From assembly GCF_000376565.1 (NCBI RefSeq), contig NZ_BARG01000047.1:186001-250000 (forward strand): a stretch of DNA of 64,000 bases. The letters run 5' to 3'. This document shows positions 33,263-42,020 of the stretch, one piece after another (the first letter of the stretch is position 1; every line of letters starts with the position of its first letter). A program made the position numbers and the translations under genes. The notes beneath the pieces are model-generated. The model was given only the letters and a program-made list of their open reading frames with translations, was not told the DNA's origin and searched no databases. This DNA is from Streptomyces hokutonensis. Its GTDB lineage: Bacteria > Actinomycetota > Actinomycetes > Streptomycetales > Streptomycetaceae.

Positions 33263-34309
33263 TCAGATCAGTGAGAGCTGCGTCGGCCCGCTCACCGGCT
33301 CGTCGGCCGGCTCCACCGGTTCGGGAATCCGGCGCGGCATGCCCGCGCGCGCGGGACCGATGCCGTACTCCTGTGCCAGGTCGTGGACCTGACGGGTGAT
33401 CCGGCGCTGGTACCACTTCGGGGCGTACGCGCCCTCCGCGTACAGCCGTTCGTAGCGGCGCACCAGATGCGGGTGGTGCTGCCCGAGCCAGGCCATGAAC
33501 CACTCGCGGGCGCCGGGCCGCAGATGCAGCACCAGGGGAGTCACCGAGGTGGCCCCGGAGGCGGCTATCGCCCTTACGGTGGCGCGCAGTTGGGCCGGGT
33601 GGTCGCTGAGGAAGGGGATCACCGGGGCCATCAGGACACCGACGTCGATGCCGTGCTCGGTCAGCGTCCTTACGGCGTCCAGGCGCCGCTCCGGGGAGGG
33701 CGTACCGGGCTCCACCGTGCGCCACAGCGCGGGGTCGGTGAAGCCGACCGAGACCGAGATGCCGACGTCGGTGACCTCCGAGGCCTGCACCAGGAGGTCC
33801 AGGTCGCGCAGGATCAGGGTGCCCTTCGTCAGGATCGAGAAGGGGTTCGCGTGATCGCGCAGGGCGCTCAGGATGCCCGGCATCAGCCGGTAGCGGCCCT
33901 CCGCGCGCTGGTAGCAGTCGACGTTCGTGCCCATCGCGATGTGCTCGCCGAGCCAGCGCCGGGAGCCGAGCTGGCGGCGCAGCAGGTCCGGCGCGTTCAC
34001 CTTGACCACGATCTGCGAGTCGAAGCCGAGGCCGGTGTCGAGGTCCAGATAGCTGTGGGACTTGCGGGCGAAGCAGTACACGCACGCGTGCGAGCAGCCC
34101 CGGTACGGGTTGACCGTCCACTCGAAGGGCATACGGGACGCCCCGGGCACCCGGTTGATGATCGAGCGGGCCCGCACCTCGTGGAAGGTGATTCCGCGGA
34201 ACTCGGGCGTGTCGAAGGTTCGGGTGGTCACCGCGTCCGCGCCGAACAGCGCGACGTCGGCCGTCCGGCTGTGGCCGTCGGACTCCACTGTGAGGTTTTC
34301 CCAGCGCAT
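33263..34309 (-). CDS. Rv2578c-family radical SAM protein (SplB-like)
   Basis: A ~348-residue radical SAM protein. The cluster-binding motif CSHACVYCFAR (CxxxCxxC) is at about 70-80. Downstream come WLGEHIAMGTNVDCYQ, FSILTKGTLILRDLDLL and VSVSVGF-like strands typical of the SplB/Rv2578c subgroup. The C-terminal region ends in GPTQLSLI. The reaction is unknown; the subgroup is related to spore photoproduct lyase but lacks proof of DNA repair. ATG 34307-34309 has GAGGAGGCGTC just upstream. A LexA-like box 31 bp upstream hints at DNA-damage control. Confidence 0.92.
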   Translation of the reverse strand: MRWENLTVESDGHSRTADVALFGADAVTTRTFDTPEFRGITFHEVRARSIINRVPGASRMPFEWTVNPYRGCSHACVYCFARKSHSYLDLDTGLGFDSQIVVKVNAPDLLRRQLGSRRWLGEHIAMGTNVDCYQRAEGRYRLMPGILSALRDHANPFSILTKGTLILRDLDLLVQASEVTDVGISVSVGFTDPALWRTVEPGTPSPERRLDAVRTLTEHGIDVGVLMAPVIPFLSDHPAQLRATVRAIAASGATSVTPLVLHLRPGAREWFMAWLGQHHPHLVRRYERLYAEGAYAPKWYQRRITRQVHDLAQEYGIGPARAGMPRRIPEPVEPADEPVSGPTQLSLI

Positions 34310-34339
34310 GACGCCTCCTCGGTAGTCCTGCCCCCAGAG

Positions 34340-34355
34340 TGAAACACTTGTTCGA
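34340..34355. promoter_or_regulatory. LexA (SOS) box-like site upstream of radical SAM gene
   Basis: TGAAACACTTGTTCGA matches 10 of 12 defined positions of the actinobacterial SOS consensus TCGAAC-N4-GTTCGA; one half is perfect. It lies 31 bp before the radical SAM start codon, in the promoter. Confidence 0.45.
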
Positions 34356-34487
34356 ATTACGACGCAAGTGAACTTCCTCATCACTCCTGATCGCTTCCGA
34401 CGCCCTGGGGCACCCCGATTTGGGTGACCGAGCGCGGGGGTGGTTGGCTTGCCCCGACCCCGAGAACGCAAGTCCTGGAGGAACGAA

Positions 34488-34931
34488 ATGGCGCAGGTCG
34501 AGGCCACCACCGAGCGGGTCGTCGCAGCCGACGCGGAGAAGGTGTTCGACGCCCTCGCCGACTACACCGGCACGCGCGCGAACCTGCTGCCCGAGCAGTT
34601 CAGCGAGTACGAGGTGCGCGAGGGCGGCGACGGCGAGGGCACCCTCGTCCACTGGAAGCTCCAGGCCACCAGCAAGCGCGTCCGCGACTGCCTCCTGGAG
34701 GTCAGCGAGCCGACCGACGGCGAACTGGTCGAGAAGGACCGCAACTCCACCATGGTCACCACCTGGCGGGTCACCCCGGCCGGCGAGGGCAAGTCCCGCG
34801 TCGTCGTGACCAGCACCTGGAACGGTGCCGGCGGCATCGGCGGCTTCTTCGAGCGCACCTTCGCCCCCAAGGGCCTCGGCCGCATCTACGACCTGGTCCT
34901 CGACAAGCTCGCCGCCGAGGTCGAGAAGTAG
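34488..34931 (+). CDS. SRPBCC (polyketide cyclase/START-like) family protein
   Basis: A ~147-residue protein of the START/Bet v1-like fold with a hydrophobic pocket. It begins VEATTERVVAADAEKVFDALADYTG and ends with a long C-terminal helix (GLGRIYDLVLDKLAAEVEK), the usual SRPBCC layout; alternating strands lie between (TMVTTWRVTP, SRVVVTSTWNG). GGAGG six bases upstream of ATG 34488 fixes the start. Ligand and role unknown. Confidence 0.88.
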   Translation: MAQVEATTERVVAADAEKVFDALADYTGTRANLLPEQFSEYEVREGGDGEGTLVHWKLQATSKRVRDCLLEVSEPTDGELVEKDRNSTMVTTWRVTPAGEGKSRVVVTSTWNGAGGIGGFFERTFAPKGLGRIYDLVLDKLAAEVEK

Positions 34932-34949
34932 GTCCCAAGGGCCAAGCCC

Positions 34950-34971
34950 CCAGGGCGTGTTGACGCCCTGG
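34950..34971 (+). terminator. Terminator after SRPBCC gene
   Basis: CCAGGGCG-TGTTGA-CGCCCTGG is a perfect 8-bp stem, 19 bases after the stop codon, with partly pairing flanks (AGCC ... GGCT). Confidence 0.75.
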
Positions 34972-35097
34972 CGGCTTCCCTCACCGGTTCGAGTGGATCT
35001 CCGTTCGAGCCGGGCGTACGCCGTAACTCGTCACGCTTGCTCACAGTTGTCGCCTAAAGCGGGAATTGTGCGGCAGGCGCGACGAGGGGAGCGGTAC

Positions 35098-37488
35098 GTG
35101 GGCGGGACGACTCTGGTGCAGGACGAACGACCCCCGGCACCCCCGGAGACCCCGGTCCCCGCACCCGTCGGGAAGGCCGAACTGAGCCCGCGCCGTGTGC
35201 GGTTGGTCTTCCTCGGCCTCATGCTCGCGCTGCTCCTCGCCGCCCTCGACCAGATGATCGTCGCCACCGCGCTCCCGAAGATCGTCGGCGAACTGCACGG
35301 CCTGGAGAGGATGTCCTGGGCGATCACCGCCTACCTCCTCACCTCCACGGTCGGCCTGCCGGTCTACGGCAAACTCGGCGACCTCCTCGGCCGCAAGAGC
35401 GTGTTCCAGTTCGCGATCGCGGTCTTCGTGATCGGCTCCGCGCTCGCGGGCCGCGCCCAGTCCATGGACCAACTCATCGCGTTCCGCGCGGTGCAGGGCA
35501 TCGGCGCGGGCGGACTCATGATCGGCGTGCAGGCGATCATCGCGGACATCGTGCCGCCCCGGCAGCGCGGCCGCTTCATGGGCCTGATCGGCGCCACCTT
35601 CGGACTCGCCTCCGTCGCGGGCCCGTTGCTCGGCGGCTACTTCACGGACCACCTCTCCTGGAGGTGGTGCTTCTACGTCAACGTGCCCTTCGGCGTGGTG
35701 ACCCTGGCCGTCGTGACCGTCGTACTGAAACTGCCGAAGCCCACCGTCAAGGCCCGCCTCGACATCCTCGGCGCGCTGCTGCTGGCCGCCGCGTCAACCT
35801 GCCTTGTCCTGCTGACCAGTTGGGGCGGGACCGAGTACGCCTGGGGCTCGCGCGTCATCCTCGGGCTCGGCGCGGGAGCCGTGGCCGCCGCCGTCCTCTT
35901 CCTCGTCGCCGAGCGCTTCGCGCCCGAACCCCTCATCCCGCTACGGCTGTTCAGGGACGCCGTCTTCAACGTCACCGCCCTGGTGGGCCTGGTGATCGGG
36001 GTCGCGCTCTTCGGTGCCGCCAGCTATCTGCCGACCTTCCTCCAGATGGTCGACGGCGCCAGCGCCACCGAGTCCGGACTGCTGATGCTGCCCATGATGG
36101 GCGGCATCGTCGGCGCGTCCATCATCTCCGGCCAACTCATCAGCCACACCGGCCGGTACAAGATCTACCCGATCCTCGGCAGCGCCCTCGCCGCGCTCGG
36201 CATGTGGCTGCTGTCCCGGCTCGAAGTCGACACCTCCCGGCTCCAGTACAGCGCCTGGATGGCCGTCCTCGGCGCCGGCATCGGCCTGGTGATGCCCGTC
36301 CTCGTCCTCGCCGTGCAGAACTCCGTACGGCCGGCCGACCTCGGCACCGCCACCAGCGCCAACAACTACTTCCGGCAGATCGGCGGCAGCGTCGGCGCCG
36401 CGATCTTCGGCACCCTGTTCGCCGACCGGCTCACCGACGCCCTGCGCGACCGCCTCCCCACGCGCGCGGGTGCCCGTCTCCCCGACCCCGAGTCCATCAC
36501 CCCGCAGCTCGTCCACGCGCTGCCCCCGGCACTGCGCGACAGCTACATCCGGGCCTACGCCGACGCCATGCCCCGGATCTTCCTCTACCTGGTGCCGGTG
36601 CTCGCCCTCGGCCTGCTCATCGCCTTCTTCCTCAAGGAGAAACCACTGGTGTCCCACAACGCCCCCGCCGAGACCTCGGAGACCGCACCCTTCAACTCCC
36701 CGATCCCGCAGGCCCGTTCGGGATACGCCGCCGGAATCCCCGTGTGCGGCAGGGTGCAGCACCCCGACGGGACCGTCGTGCCCCGGGCCGCGCTCACCCT
36801 CATCGACGTCTCCGGGCAGCAGATCGGACGCGGCGCCAGCGGCGCGGACGGGCGGTACGCGCTGTCGACGCCCGGCTCCGGTTCGTACGTCCTGATCGCG
36901 GCGGCCGGCGGGCACCAGCCGCAGGCGGTGTCGGTGACCGTGGGGGAGCGGCCCGTCGAACTCGACGTCGTCCTCGGCGGTGCCGGACGCCTCGCCGGAA
37001 GTGTGCTGACCGCGGACGGCACCCCGGTGCGGGAGGCCGCCGTGACGCTCACCAATGTGCACGGCGAGGTGGTGGCCAGTACCCGCAGCGGGCGCGAAGG
37101 CGGCTATGTGATCAGCGAGTTGGTGGCCGGCGAGTACACCCTCGCGGCCAGCGCGCCCGCGTTCCGGCCGGCCGCGCTCCCCGTCAGCGTGCAGGCCTCC
37201 CGCGAGACCCGGCAGGACGTCGAACTCGCCGGCGGCGCCGTGCTGCGCGGCACCGTCCGGGCGAGCGGCGGGCGGCCCGTCGAGGACGCGCGCGTGACGC
37301 TCCTCGACGCGGCGGGCAACGTCGTCGACACCCTCACCACCGGCCCCGACGGCACCTTCCGGTTCGTCGACCTGTCCTCCGGCGAGTACACGGTGATCGC
37401 CGCCGGGTATCCGCCCGTGGCCACCGTTCTCCAAGTGGCGGGCGGGGGACGCACCGAACGCGATCTGCAACTCGGTCACGAGGACTGA
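35098..37488 (+). CDS. DHA2-type MFS exporter fused to three carboxypeptidase-regulatory-like repeats
   Basis: A ~796-residue membrane protein. Residues ~30-535 are a 14-helix drug:H+ antiporter of the DHA2 type, with LDQMIVATALPKIVGEL in helix 1, GKLGDLLGRK in the loop after helix 2, and FRAVQGIGAGGLM. From ~545 to the end come three ~80-residue beta-sandwich repeats (GRVQHPDGTVVPRAALTL; GSVLTADGTPVREAAVTL; GTVRASGGRPVEDARVTL), each with a GxY/F strand, typical of CarboxypepD_reg domains. GTG 35098 has GAGGGGAG six bases upstream; the longer frame overlaps the SRPBCC gene. It probably exports a hydrophobic compound. The role of the appended repeats is unknown. Confidence 0.9.
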   Translation: MGGTTLVQDERPPAPPETPVPAPVGKAELSPRRVRLVFLGLMLALLLAALDQMIVATALPKIVGELHGLERMSWAITAYLLTSTVGLPVYGKLGDLLGRKSVFQFAIAVFVIGSALAGRAQSMDQLIAFRAVQGIGAGGLMIGVQAIIADIVPPRQRGRFMGLIGATFGLASVAGPLLGGYFTDHLSWRWCFYVNVPFGVVTLAVVTVVLKLPKPTVKARLDILGALLLAAASTCLVLLTSWGGTEYAWGSRVILGLGAGAVAAAVLFLVAERFAPEPLIPLRLFRDAVFNVTALVGLVIGVALFGAASYLPTFLQMVDGASATESGLLMLPMMGGIVGASIISGQLISHTGRYKIYPILGSALAALGMWLLSRLEVDTSRLQYSAWMAVLGAGIGLVMPVLVLAVQNSVRPADLGTATSANNYFRQIGGSVGAAIFGTLFADRLTDALRDRLPTRAGARLPDPESITPQLVHALPPALRDSYIRAYADAMPRIFLYLVPVLALGLLIAFFLKEKPLVSHNAPAETSETAPFNSPIPQARSGYAAGIPVCGRVQHPDGTVVPRAALTLIDVSGQQIGRGASGADGRYALSTPGSGSYVLIAAAGGHQPQAVSVTVGERPVELDVVLGGAGRLAGSVLTADGTPVREAAVTLTNVHGEVVASTRSGREGGYVISELVAGEYTLAASAPAFRPAALPVSVQASRETRQDVELAGGAVLRGTVRASGGRPVEDARVTLLDAAGNVVDTLTTGPDGTFRFVDLSSGEYTVIAAGYPPVATVLQVAGGGRTERDLQLGHED

Positions 37489-37638
37489 TCACCCGCCCCA
37501 CGGGGCGCGCAGGCGCACGCCGGTGCGGATTGGATGGAACCAATTCCAGGAATGCCGCACATGGCCACCGGCCGCCCCCGTAGCGTGGTGGATGGCGGCA
37601 CAGATCTTGCGGAGCCGTGGGGAGAGAGGGCCTGGGCC

Positions 37639-40101
37639 ATGGACCGTGGCACCGAGCGGGAGGCGCCTCCCGGCCGCGGAGCCGGGGACGACGTGGTGAG
37701 CGAGCACACCGCGGCGGGCCGTATCCCGCTGGCTGTGATCCTGATCGACCGCGACGGACTCGTCTCGCACTGGAGCCGAGGCGCCCGGCGGCTCTTCGGC
37801 ACGACCAAGGAAGAGGCGATCGGCCAGACGGCGGTCGACCTGCTCCCCGTCTCCGGCGCCCTGCCCGACGAGGAGGAGACCAGTCCCCTCGGCGCGTTCG
37901 CGTCCTACGACGGACTCGGCCCTGACCTGGAGTCCTCCCTCGACGGACAGCTGTCCTACCCGGCCGCCGGACGCGCCCGCCTCACCGTGCCCGAGCGAGA
38001 TCGCGTGGACGTCCTGTGGTGGGCGTACCCGCTGGTCGGACCGGGTCAGGAGCGGTTGCTCGTGCTCGCCGCCGACGCGGACGGACTGCGCCAGGACCTC
38101 CCCGAGGCGGACGGCGCCTTCGAGCGCATAGCACCCGCCTTCGCCCACCACACCGACTTCCCCGGCGCCGACGAACTCGCCCGCAGGCTCCCCGAGATCC
38201 TGCCCAGCATGAGCGTCGACGAGAGCGCCCGCATCGTCGCCCAGGTCCTCGAACTGGGCTACCCCGTCCTGGAGTTCAGCCAGAACGAACGGGTGCCTGT
38301 GACCCCCGACTGGGGCGTCGCCCGCCGCGCCGAGCGCAAGGCGCGCCGCGAGCGGGCCGCCCTCGCGGTCGCCGAGGGCCTGCCCGTGCCCGAGGAGATC
38401 GTGGACGAGCGCGAGGACCTCGAATACGTCGCCGTACGCGAGCGGTTGGAGTTCCTCAACGAGGTCAGCGGACGCATCGGCACCTCGCTCGACCTCGCCA
38501 CCACCATCCTCGAGGTCAGCCGGGCCGTCGTACCCCGCTTCACGGATGTCGCGGGCACCTATCTGCGCGAACAGGTCGTCGCCGGCGAGGGGTTCCCGGA
38601 CGGTGTGCCCGACACCACCACCATGTGGCACCGGGTCGCCGTCGAGCACACCGACGAACCCGGCCGCTGGGACGACGTCATCCCGGTCGGCGAAGCCATG
38701 CCGTTCCCCGCCCACACCCCGTTCTTCCAGTGCATGACCACCGGCGACCCCGTCCTCGTGCCGCGCATCAGCGAGCAGATGGGGCACATGATCGCCGCGC
38801 AGTTCGAGAAGCGCGACATCCGGCCGCTGATCACCGGCCGCTCCATGCTGGTCGTCCCGCTCAAGGCACGCAACGTCGTCCTCGGCTTCATGATCCTGCT
38901 GCGCCACCCGGAGCGCGTCGAGTTCAACGACATGGACCGCGTCACCGGCGCCGAACTCGCCGCCCGCGCGGGCCTCGTGCTCGACAACGCGCGCATGTAC
39001 ACCTACCAGGAGTCCGTCGCCGAGACCCTCCAGGACAGCATGCTGCCGCACATCCCGGCACGCATGGCGGGCTGCGACATCGCCACCCGCTATCTGCCCG
39101 GCACGCTCCTCGGACGCGTCGGCGGCGACTGGTTCGACTCGGTGAAACTGCCCGGCGCCCGCACCGCGCTCGTCGTCGGCGACGTCATGGGCCACGGCCT
39201 CAACTCGGCCGCCATGATGGGCCAGTTGCGCACCGCCGTGCAGACCATGGCCGCCATGGACCTCCCGCCCGCCCAACTCCTGCGCAACCTCGACGACTTG
39301 GCCCAGCGCCTCGGCGACACCTACCTCGCGACCTGCCTGTACGTCGTCTACGACCCGATCGCGGGCGAACTCCACCTCGGCAACGCGGGCCACATCCCGC
39401 CGGTGATCGTGCGGGCCCGGGACGGCCGCAGCGAGCTCCTCGACCTGCCCACGGGCGCGCCCATCGGTGTAGGCGGGGTGCCCTTCGAGGCGGTCCGCGT
39501 GCGTGTGGACCCCGGCGACCGGCTGGTGATGTGCACGGACGGTCTGGTCGAGGTGCGCGGCGAGGACATCGGCGTAGGACTCGCGACGCTGAGCGAGTCG
39601 GCCGCGCATCCGGCCGCGTCCATGGACGACGCCTGCGACACGATCATCCGCTCCCTCAACACGCGCGGCGGCCGCAAGGACGACGTCGCCCTCCTGATGG
39701 CCCGGCTGAACGGCATCGAGCCGGACGACGTCGCCGAATGGCGGCTCGCCCTCGACCCGGCCGAGGTCGGCCGGGCCCGCGCGGTGGTCCGCGAACAGCT
39801 CCACGAGTGGGGCCTCGCCAAACTCGCCGACACCGCCACCCTGTTGGCCGACGAACTGGTCACCAACGCCGTACGCCACTCCCACGGCCGCCGGATCGAA
39901 CTGCGCCTGGTGCGCGGCGACACCCTGCTGTGCGAGGTGGACGACGACGACCCCACCCTGCCGACCCTGCTCAGCGCCGGCCCCGACGACGAGTTCGGGC
40001 GCGGACTGCACGTGATCGGCACACTCGCCCGCGAGTGGGGCGCCAGCCGTACCACCGCCGGCAAGACCGTCTGGTTCGAACTCACGCTCCCCCGCCGCTG
40101 A
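37639..40101 (+). CDS. PAS-GAF-PP2C (SpoIIE) phosphatase with C-terminal histidine-kinase-like ATPase
   Basis: A ~820-residue soluble signalling protein. In order: a PAS domain near the N-terminus (VILIDRDGLVSHWSRGARRLFG), a linker, a GAF domain (~270-440), a SpoIIE/PP2C phosphatase domain (~460-660; GGDWFDSV, VGDVMGHG, CTDGLVEVRG, RKDDVALL) and an RsbW-like ATPase domain (~690-815; LLADELVTNAVRHS, DDEFGRGLHVI). Such proteins dephosphorylate anti-anti-sigma factors and may also phosphorylate them, so this is a partner-switching regulator. I prefer ATG 37639 (GGGGAGAGAGGG upstream); ATG 37534 or 37561 would add 26-35 residues without domain character. Confidence 0.92.
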   Translation: MDRGTEREAPPGRGAGDDVVSEHTAAGRIPLAVILIDRDGLVSHWSRGARRLFGTTKEEAIGQTAVDLLPVSGALPDEEETSPLGAFASYDGLGPDLESSLDGQLSYPAAGRARLTVPERDRVDVLWWAYPLVGPGQERLLVLAADADGLRQDLPEADGAFERIAPAFAHHTDFPGADELARRLPEILPSMSVDESARIVAQVLELGYPVLEFSQNERVPVTPDWGVARRAERKARRERAALAVAEGLPVPEEIVDEREDLEYVAVRERLEFLNEVSGRIGTSLDLATTILEVSRAVVPRFTDVAGTYLREQVVAGEGFPDGVPDTTTMWHRVAVEHTDEPGRWDDVIPVGEAMPFPAHTPFFQCMTTGDPVLVPRISEQMGHMIAAQFEKRDIRPLITGRSMLVVPLKARNVVLGFMILLRHPERVEFNDMDRVTGAELAARAGLVLDNARMYTYQESVAETLQDSMLPHIPARMAGCDIATRYLPGTLLGRVGGDWFDSVKLPGARTALVVGDVMGHGLNSAAMMGQLRTAVQTMAAMDLPPAQLLRNLDDLAQRLGDTYLATCLYVVYDPIAGELHLGNAGHIPPVIVRARDGRSELLDLPTGAPIGVGGVPFEAVRVRVDPGDRLVMCTDGLVEVRGEDIGVGLATLSESAAHPAASMDDACDTIIRSLNTRGGRKDDVALLMARLNGIEPDDVAEWRLALDPAEVGRARAVVREQLHEWGLAKLADTATLLADELVTNAVRHSHGRRIELRLVRGDTLLCEVDDDDPTLPTLLSAGPDDEFGRGLHVIGTLAREWGASRTTAGKTVWFELTLPRR

Positions 40102-40281
40102 CCCCTGCCGCGCCGCTGAAGCGCAGGTGACCGAGGGGGCGCGCGAGGCGCACATCGGGGTACACGTGTCGAATGAGCGGTGAAGGAATGCGCCGTGTGC
40201 TTGTGAGCGGGACCCTGGCGCGATAAACCGTACTGGTCCGTCACTTACGGCGGAACGGCCTTGCATCCTGGGGAGTTGGGC

Positions 40282-41010
40282 ATGAGCGTGACCAGTCGGT
40301 ACCGGGACGCCTGGGAAGGTTTCTGGCGCGAGGCGCCCGAGGAACAGGGGGCCGTCTTCTGGGACGCGTCGCCGACGCAGACAGTGGGACTCCATCTCGC
40401 CCTGTTCGAGCCGAAGTTGCGGGACCCCGGCCTCCAGATGATCGACCTCGGCTGCGGAAACGGCACGCAGACCCGTTTCCTCGCCGACCGTTTCAACCAC
40501 GTGTTGGGCGTCGACCTGTCCGCGGCTGCCGTCGACCATGCCCGGCACGCCGACCCGGCGGGGCAGGCGACCTACCGGCTGCTGGACGCCACCGACAAGA
40601 CCGAGGTCGAGACGCTGCACGCCGAACTCGGCGACGCCAACGTCTACATGCGGGGTGTGCTGCACCAGGTCGACCCCGAGGACCGGCAGCCGCTGGTGGA
40701 CGGGATCGCCACGCTCGTCGGGGAGCGCGGCCAGGTCTTCCTCGTCGAACTCGCCGAGGCCGCCCGCCCGATCATCGGCGGCCTGGCCCAGGACCCGGAG
40801 GGGCCGCCCGCGAAGCTCGCCCCGATCCTCCGCCACGGCATCGCCCCCGGCGAAGTCTCCGACGACGAGGTCCCCGAACTCCTCCGCGCGGCCGGCCTCA
40901 CCATCCTCGCCAGCGGTGAACTCCCCCTGATCACCACCGAGTTCAGGGCCGACGGCGCCCGCATCGAGCTGCCGTCGAAGTGGCACATCGCGGGCCGCGC
41001 GACCACCTGA
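40282..41010 (+). CDS. SAM-dependent class I methyltransferase
   Basis: A ~242-residue methyltransferase with motif I MIDLGCGNGTQTRF (about 53-66), an acidic end of strand 2 (VLGVDLS) and RGVLHQVDPEDRQPLV around motif IV. GGGGAG lies six bases before ATG 40282. The substrate is not evident; homologues act on small molecules. It converges on the catabolic cluster through a strong terminator. Confidence 0.88.
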   Translation: MSVTSRYRDAWEGFWREAPEEQGAVFWDASPTQTVGLHLALFEPKLRDPGLQMIDLGCGNGTQTRFLADRFNHVLGVDLSAAAVDHARHADPAGQATYRLLDATDKTEVETLHAELGDANVYMRGVLHQVDPEDRQPLVDGIATLVGERGQVFLVELAEAARPIIGGLAQDPEGPPAKLAPILRHGIAPGEVSDDEVPELLRAAGLTILASGELPLITTEFRADGARIELPSKWHIAGRATT

Positions 41011-41015
41011 GGCGA

Positions 41016-41050
41016 CAGGGGGAGGCGGGGCGGCTCACCGCCTCCCCCTG
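41016..41050. terminator. Bidirectional terminator at edge of catabolic cluster
   Basis: A perfect 13-bp inverted repeat (41016-41028 / 41038-41050) with a 9-nt loop sits between converging genes. Confidence 0.85.
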
Positions 41051-41056
41051 CCCGTC

Positions 41057-41974
41057 CTATCCGAACTGGTGCTTAAGGAACGACCCGGACCACGCCATCA
41101 GGTCCGCCGGCACGTAGTACCCCTTCTCGTCGTTGATCGCGTCCCAGTTCTTCGCGACGTCCTCGACGGAGGCGTCGCCGCCCTCGTGCGCGTACCCCTC
41201 CGTCGAGGCCAGGAAGACCCGCGCGAAGCGGCCCGCGCCGGCCGTGTAGATCTCGCCGCTCACCGGGACGCTCTCGTGCGCGAGGTAGGCCACCATCGGC
41301 GCCACCGCCGACGACGGCATGTACGGCATGCCCTCCGCGGTCTCGGCGGGTTCCTCCTCGGGGCCGCCGCCCATCCGGGTCATCGCGGCCGGCGCGATCA
41401 GGTTGACCTTGATGTTGTGCGGCTCGCCCGCCAGCTTCGCGCTGCGCGCCATGCCGACCGTGCCCGCCTTCGCGGCGGCGTAGGACAGGTTGTTGTCCAT
41501 GCCGAACATGCCGCTGGAGGTGGTCAGCACGACGCGGCCGTAGCCCTGCTCGACGAAGTGCGGCCAGGCGGCCCGCATGGTGTTGAAGGAACCGAGGAGG
41601 TGGACGGCCAAGTGCCGTTCCAGGTTGTCGAGTTCGATCTCCGGCAGGCCCGCGTAGCGGATGATCCCGGCGTTGTTGACGAGGACGTCGATCCGGCCGA
41701 AGCTCTCGATCGCGGTGCCGATGATGGCCTCGCCGCCCGCGGTCGTGGACACGTCGTGGGTGTCGGCCACGGCCTCACCGCCCGCGGCGACGATCCCGTC
41801 GACGACCTTCTGCGCGGGTCCGGCGTCCGAGCCCTCGCCCTCCATCGACCCGCCCAGGTCGTTGACGACGACCTTCGCCCCGCGCTCCGCCAGCAGACGG
41901 GCGTAGGCGCGGCCGAGGCCACGGCCCGCGCCGGTGACGACGGCGACGCGTCCTTCGAAGCCGAACTCGCTCAT
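41057..41974 (-). CDS. Short-chain dehydrogenase resembling peroxisomal MFE-2 3-hydroxyacyl-CoA dehydrogenase
   Basis: A ~305-residue NAD(P)-dependent SDR. VTGAGRGLGRAYA and VVNDLGGSMEG (NAD-preferring acidic residue) are typical of multifunctional-enzyme type 2 hydroxyacyl-CoA dehydrogenases. It also has NNAGI, TTSSGMFG (catalytic Ser) and YAAAKAGTVGMAR (YxxxK). It is the last gene of the minus-strand operon CMD-SDR-reductase-ferredoxin-P450-SDR. It could oxidise a ring alcohol made by the P450, or a 3-hydroxyacyl-CoA later in the pathway; the second reading fits the family better. Confidence 0.9.
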   Translation of the reverse strand: MSEFGFEGRVAVVTGAGRGLGRAYARLLAERGAKVVVNDLGGSMEGEGSDAGPAQKVVDGIVAAGGEAVADTHDVSTTAGGEAIIGTAIESFGRIDVLVNNAGIIRYAGLPEIELDNLERHLAVHLLGSFNTMRAAWPHFVEQGYGRVVLTTSSGMFGMDNNLSYAAAKAGTVGMARSAKLAGEPHNIKVNLIAPAAMTRMGGGPEEEPAETAEGMPYMPSSAVAPMVAYLAHESVPVSGEIYTAGAGRFARVFLASTEGYAHEGGDASVEDVAKNWDAINDEKGYYVPADLMAWSGSFLKHQFG

Positions 41975-42020
41975 GGGTGACTCCAGTTGTGTGCGGGAAA
42001 GCGTGGATCGCGTGGGGTGG

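Noticed and set aside
37489..40986. A 1165-codon open frame on the minus strand
   Set aside because: It lies opposite the PP2C and methyltransferase genes, has no family similarity and low-complexity Gly/Asp/Val composition; it is a shadow of high GC third positions.
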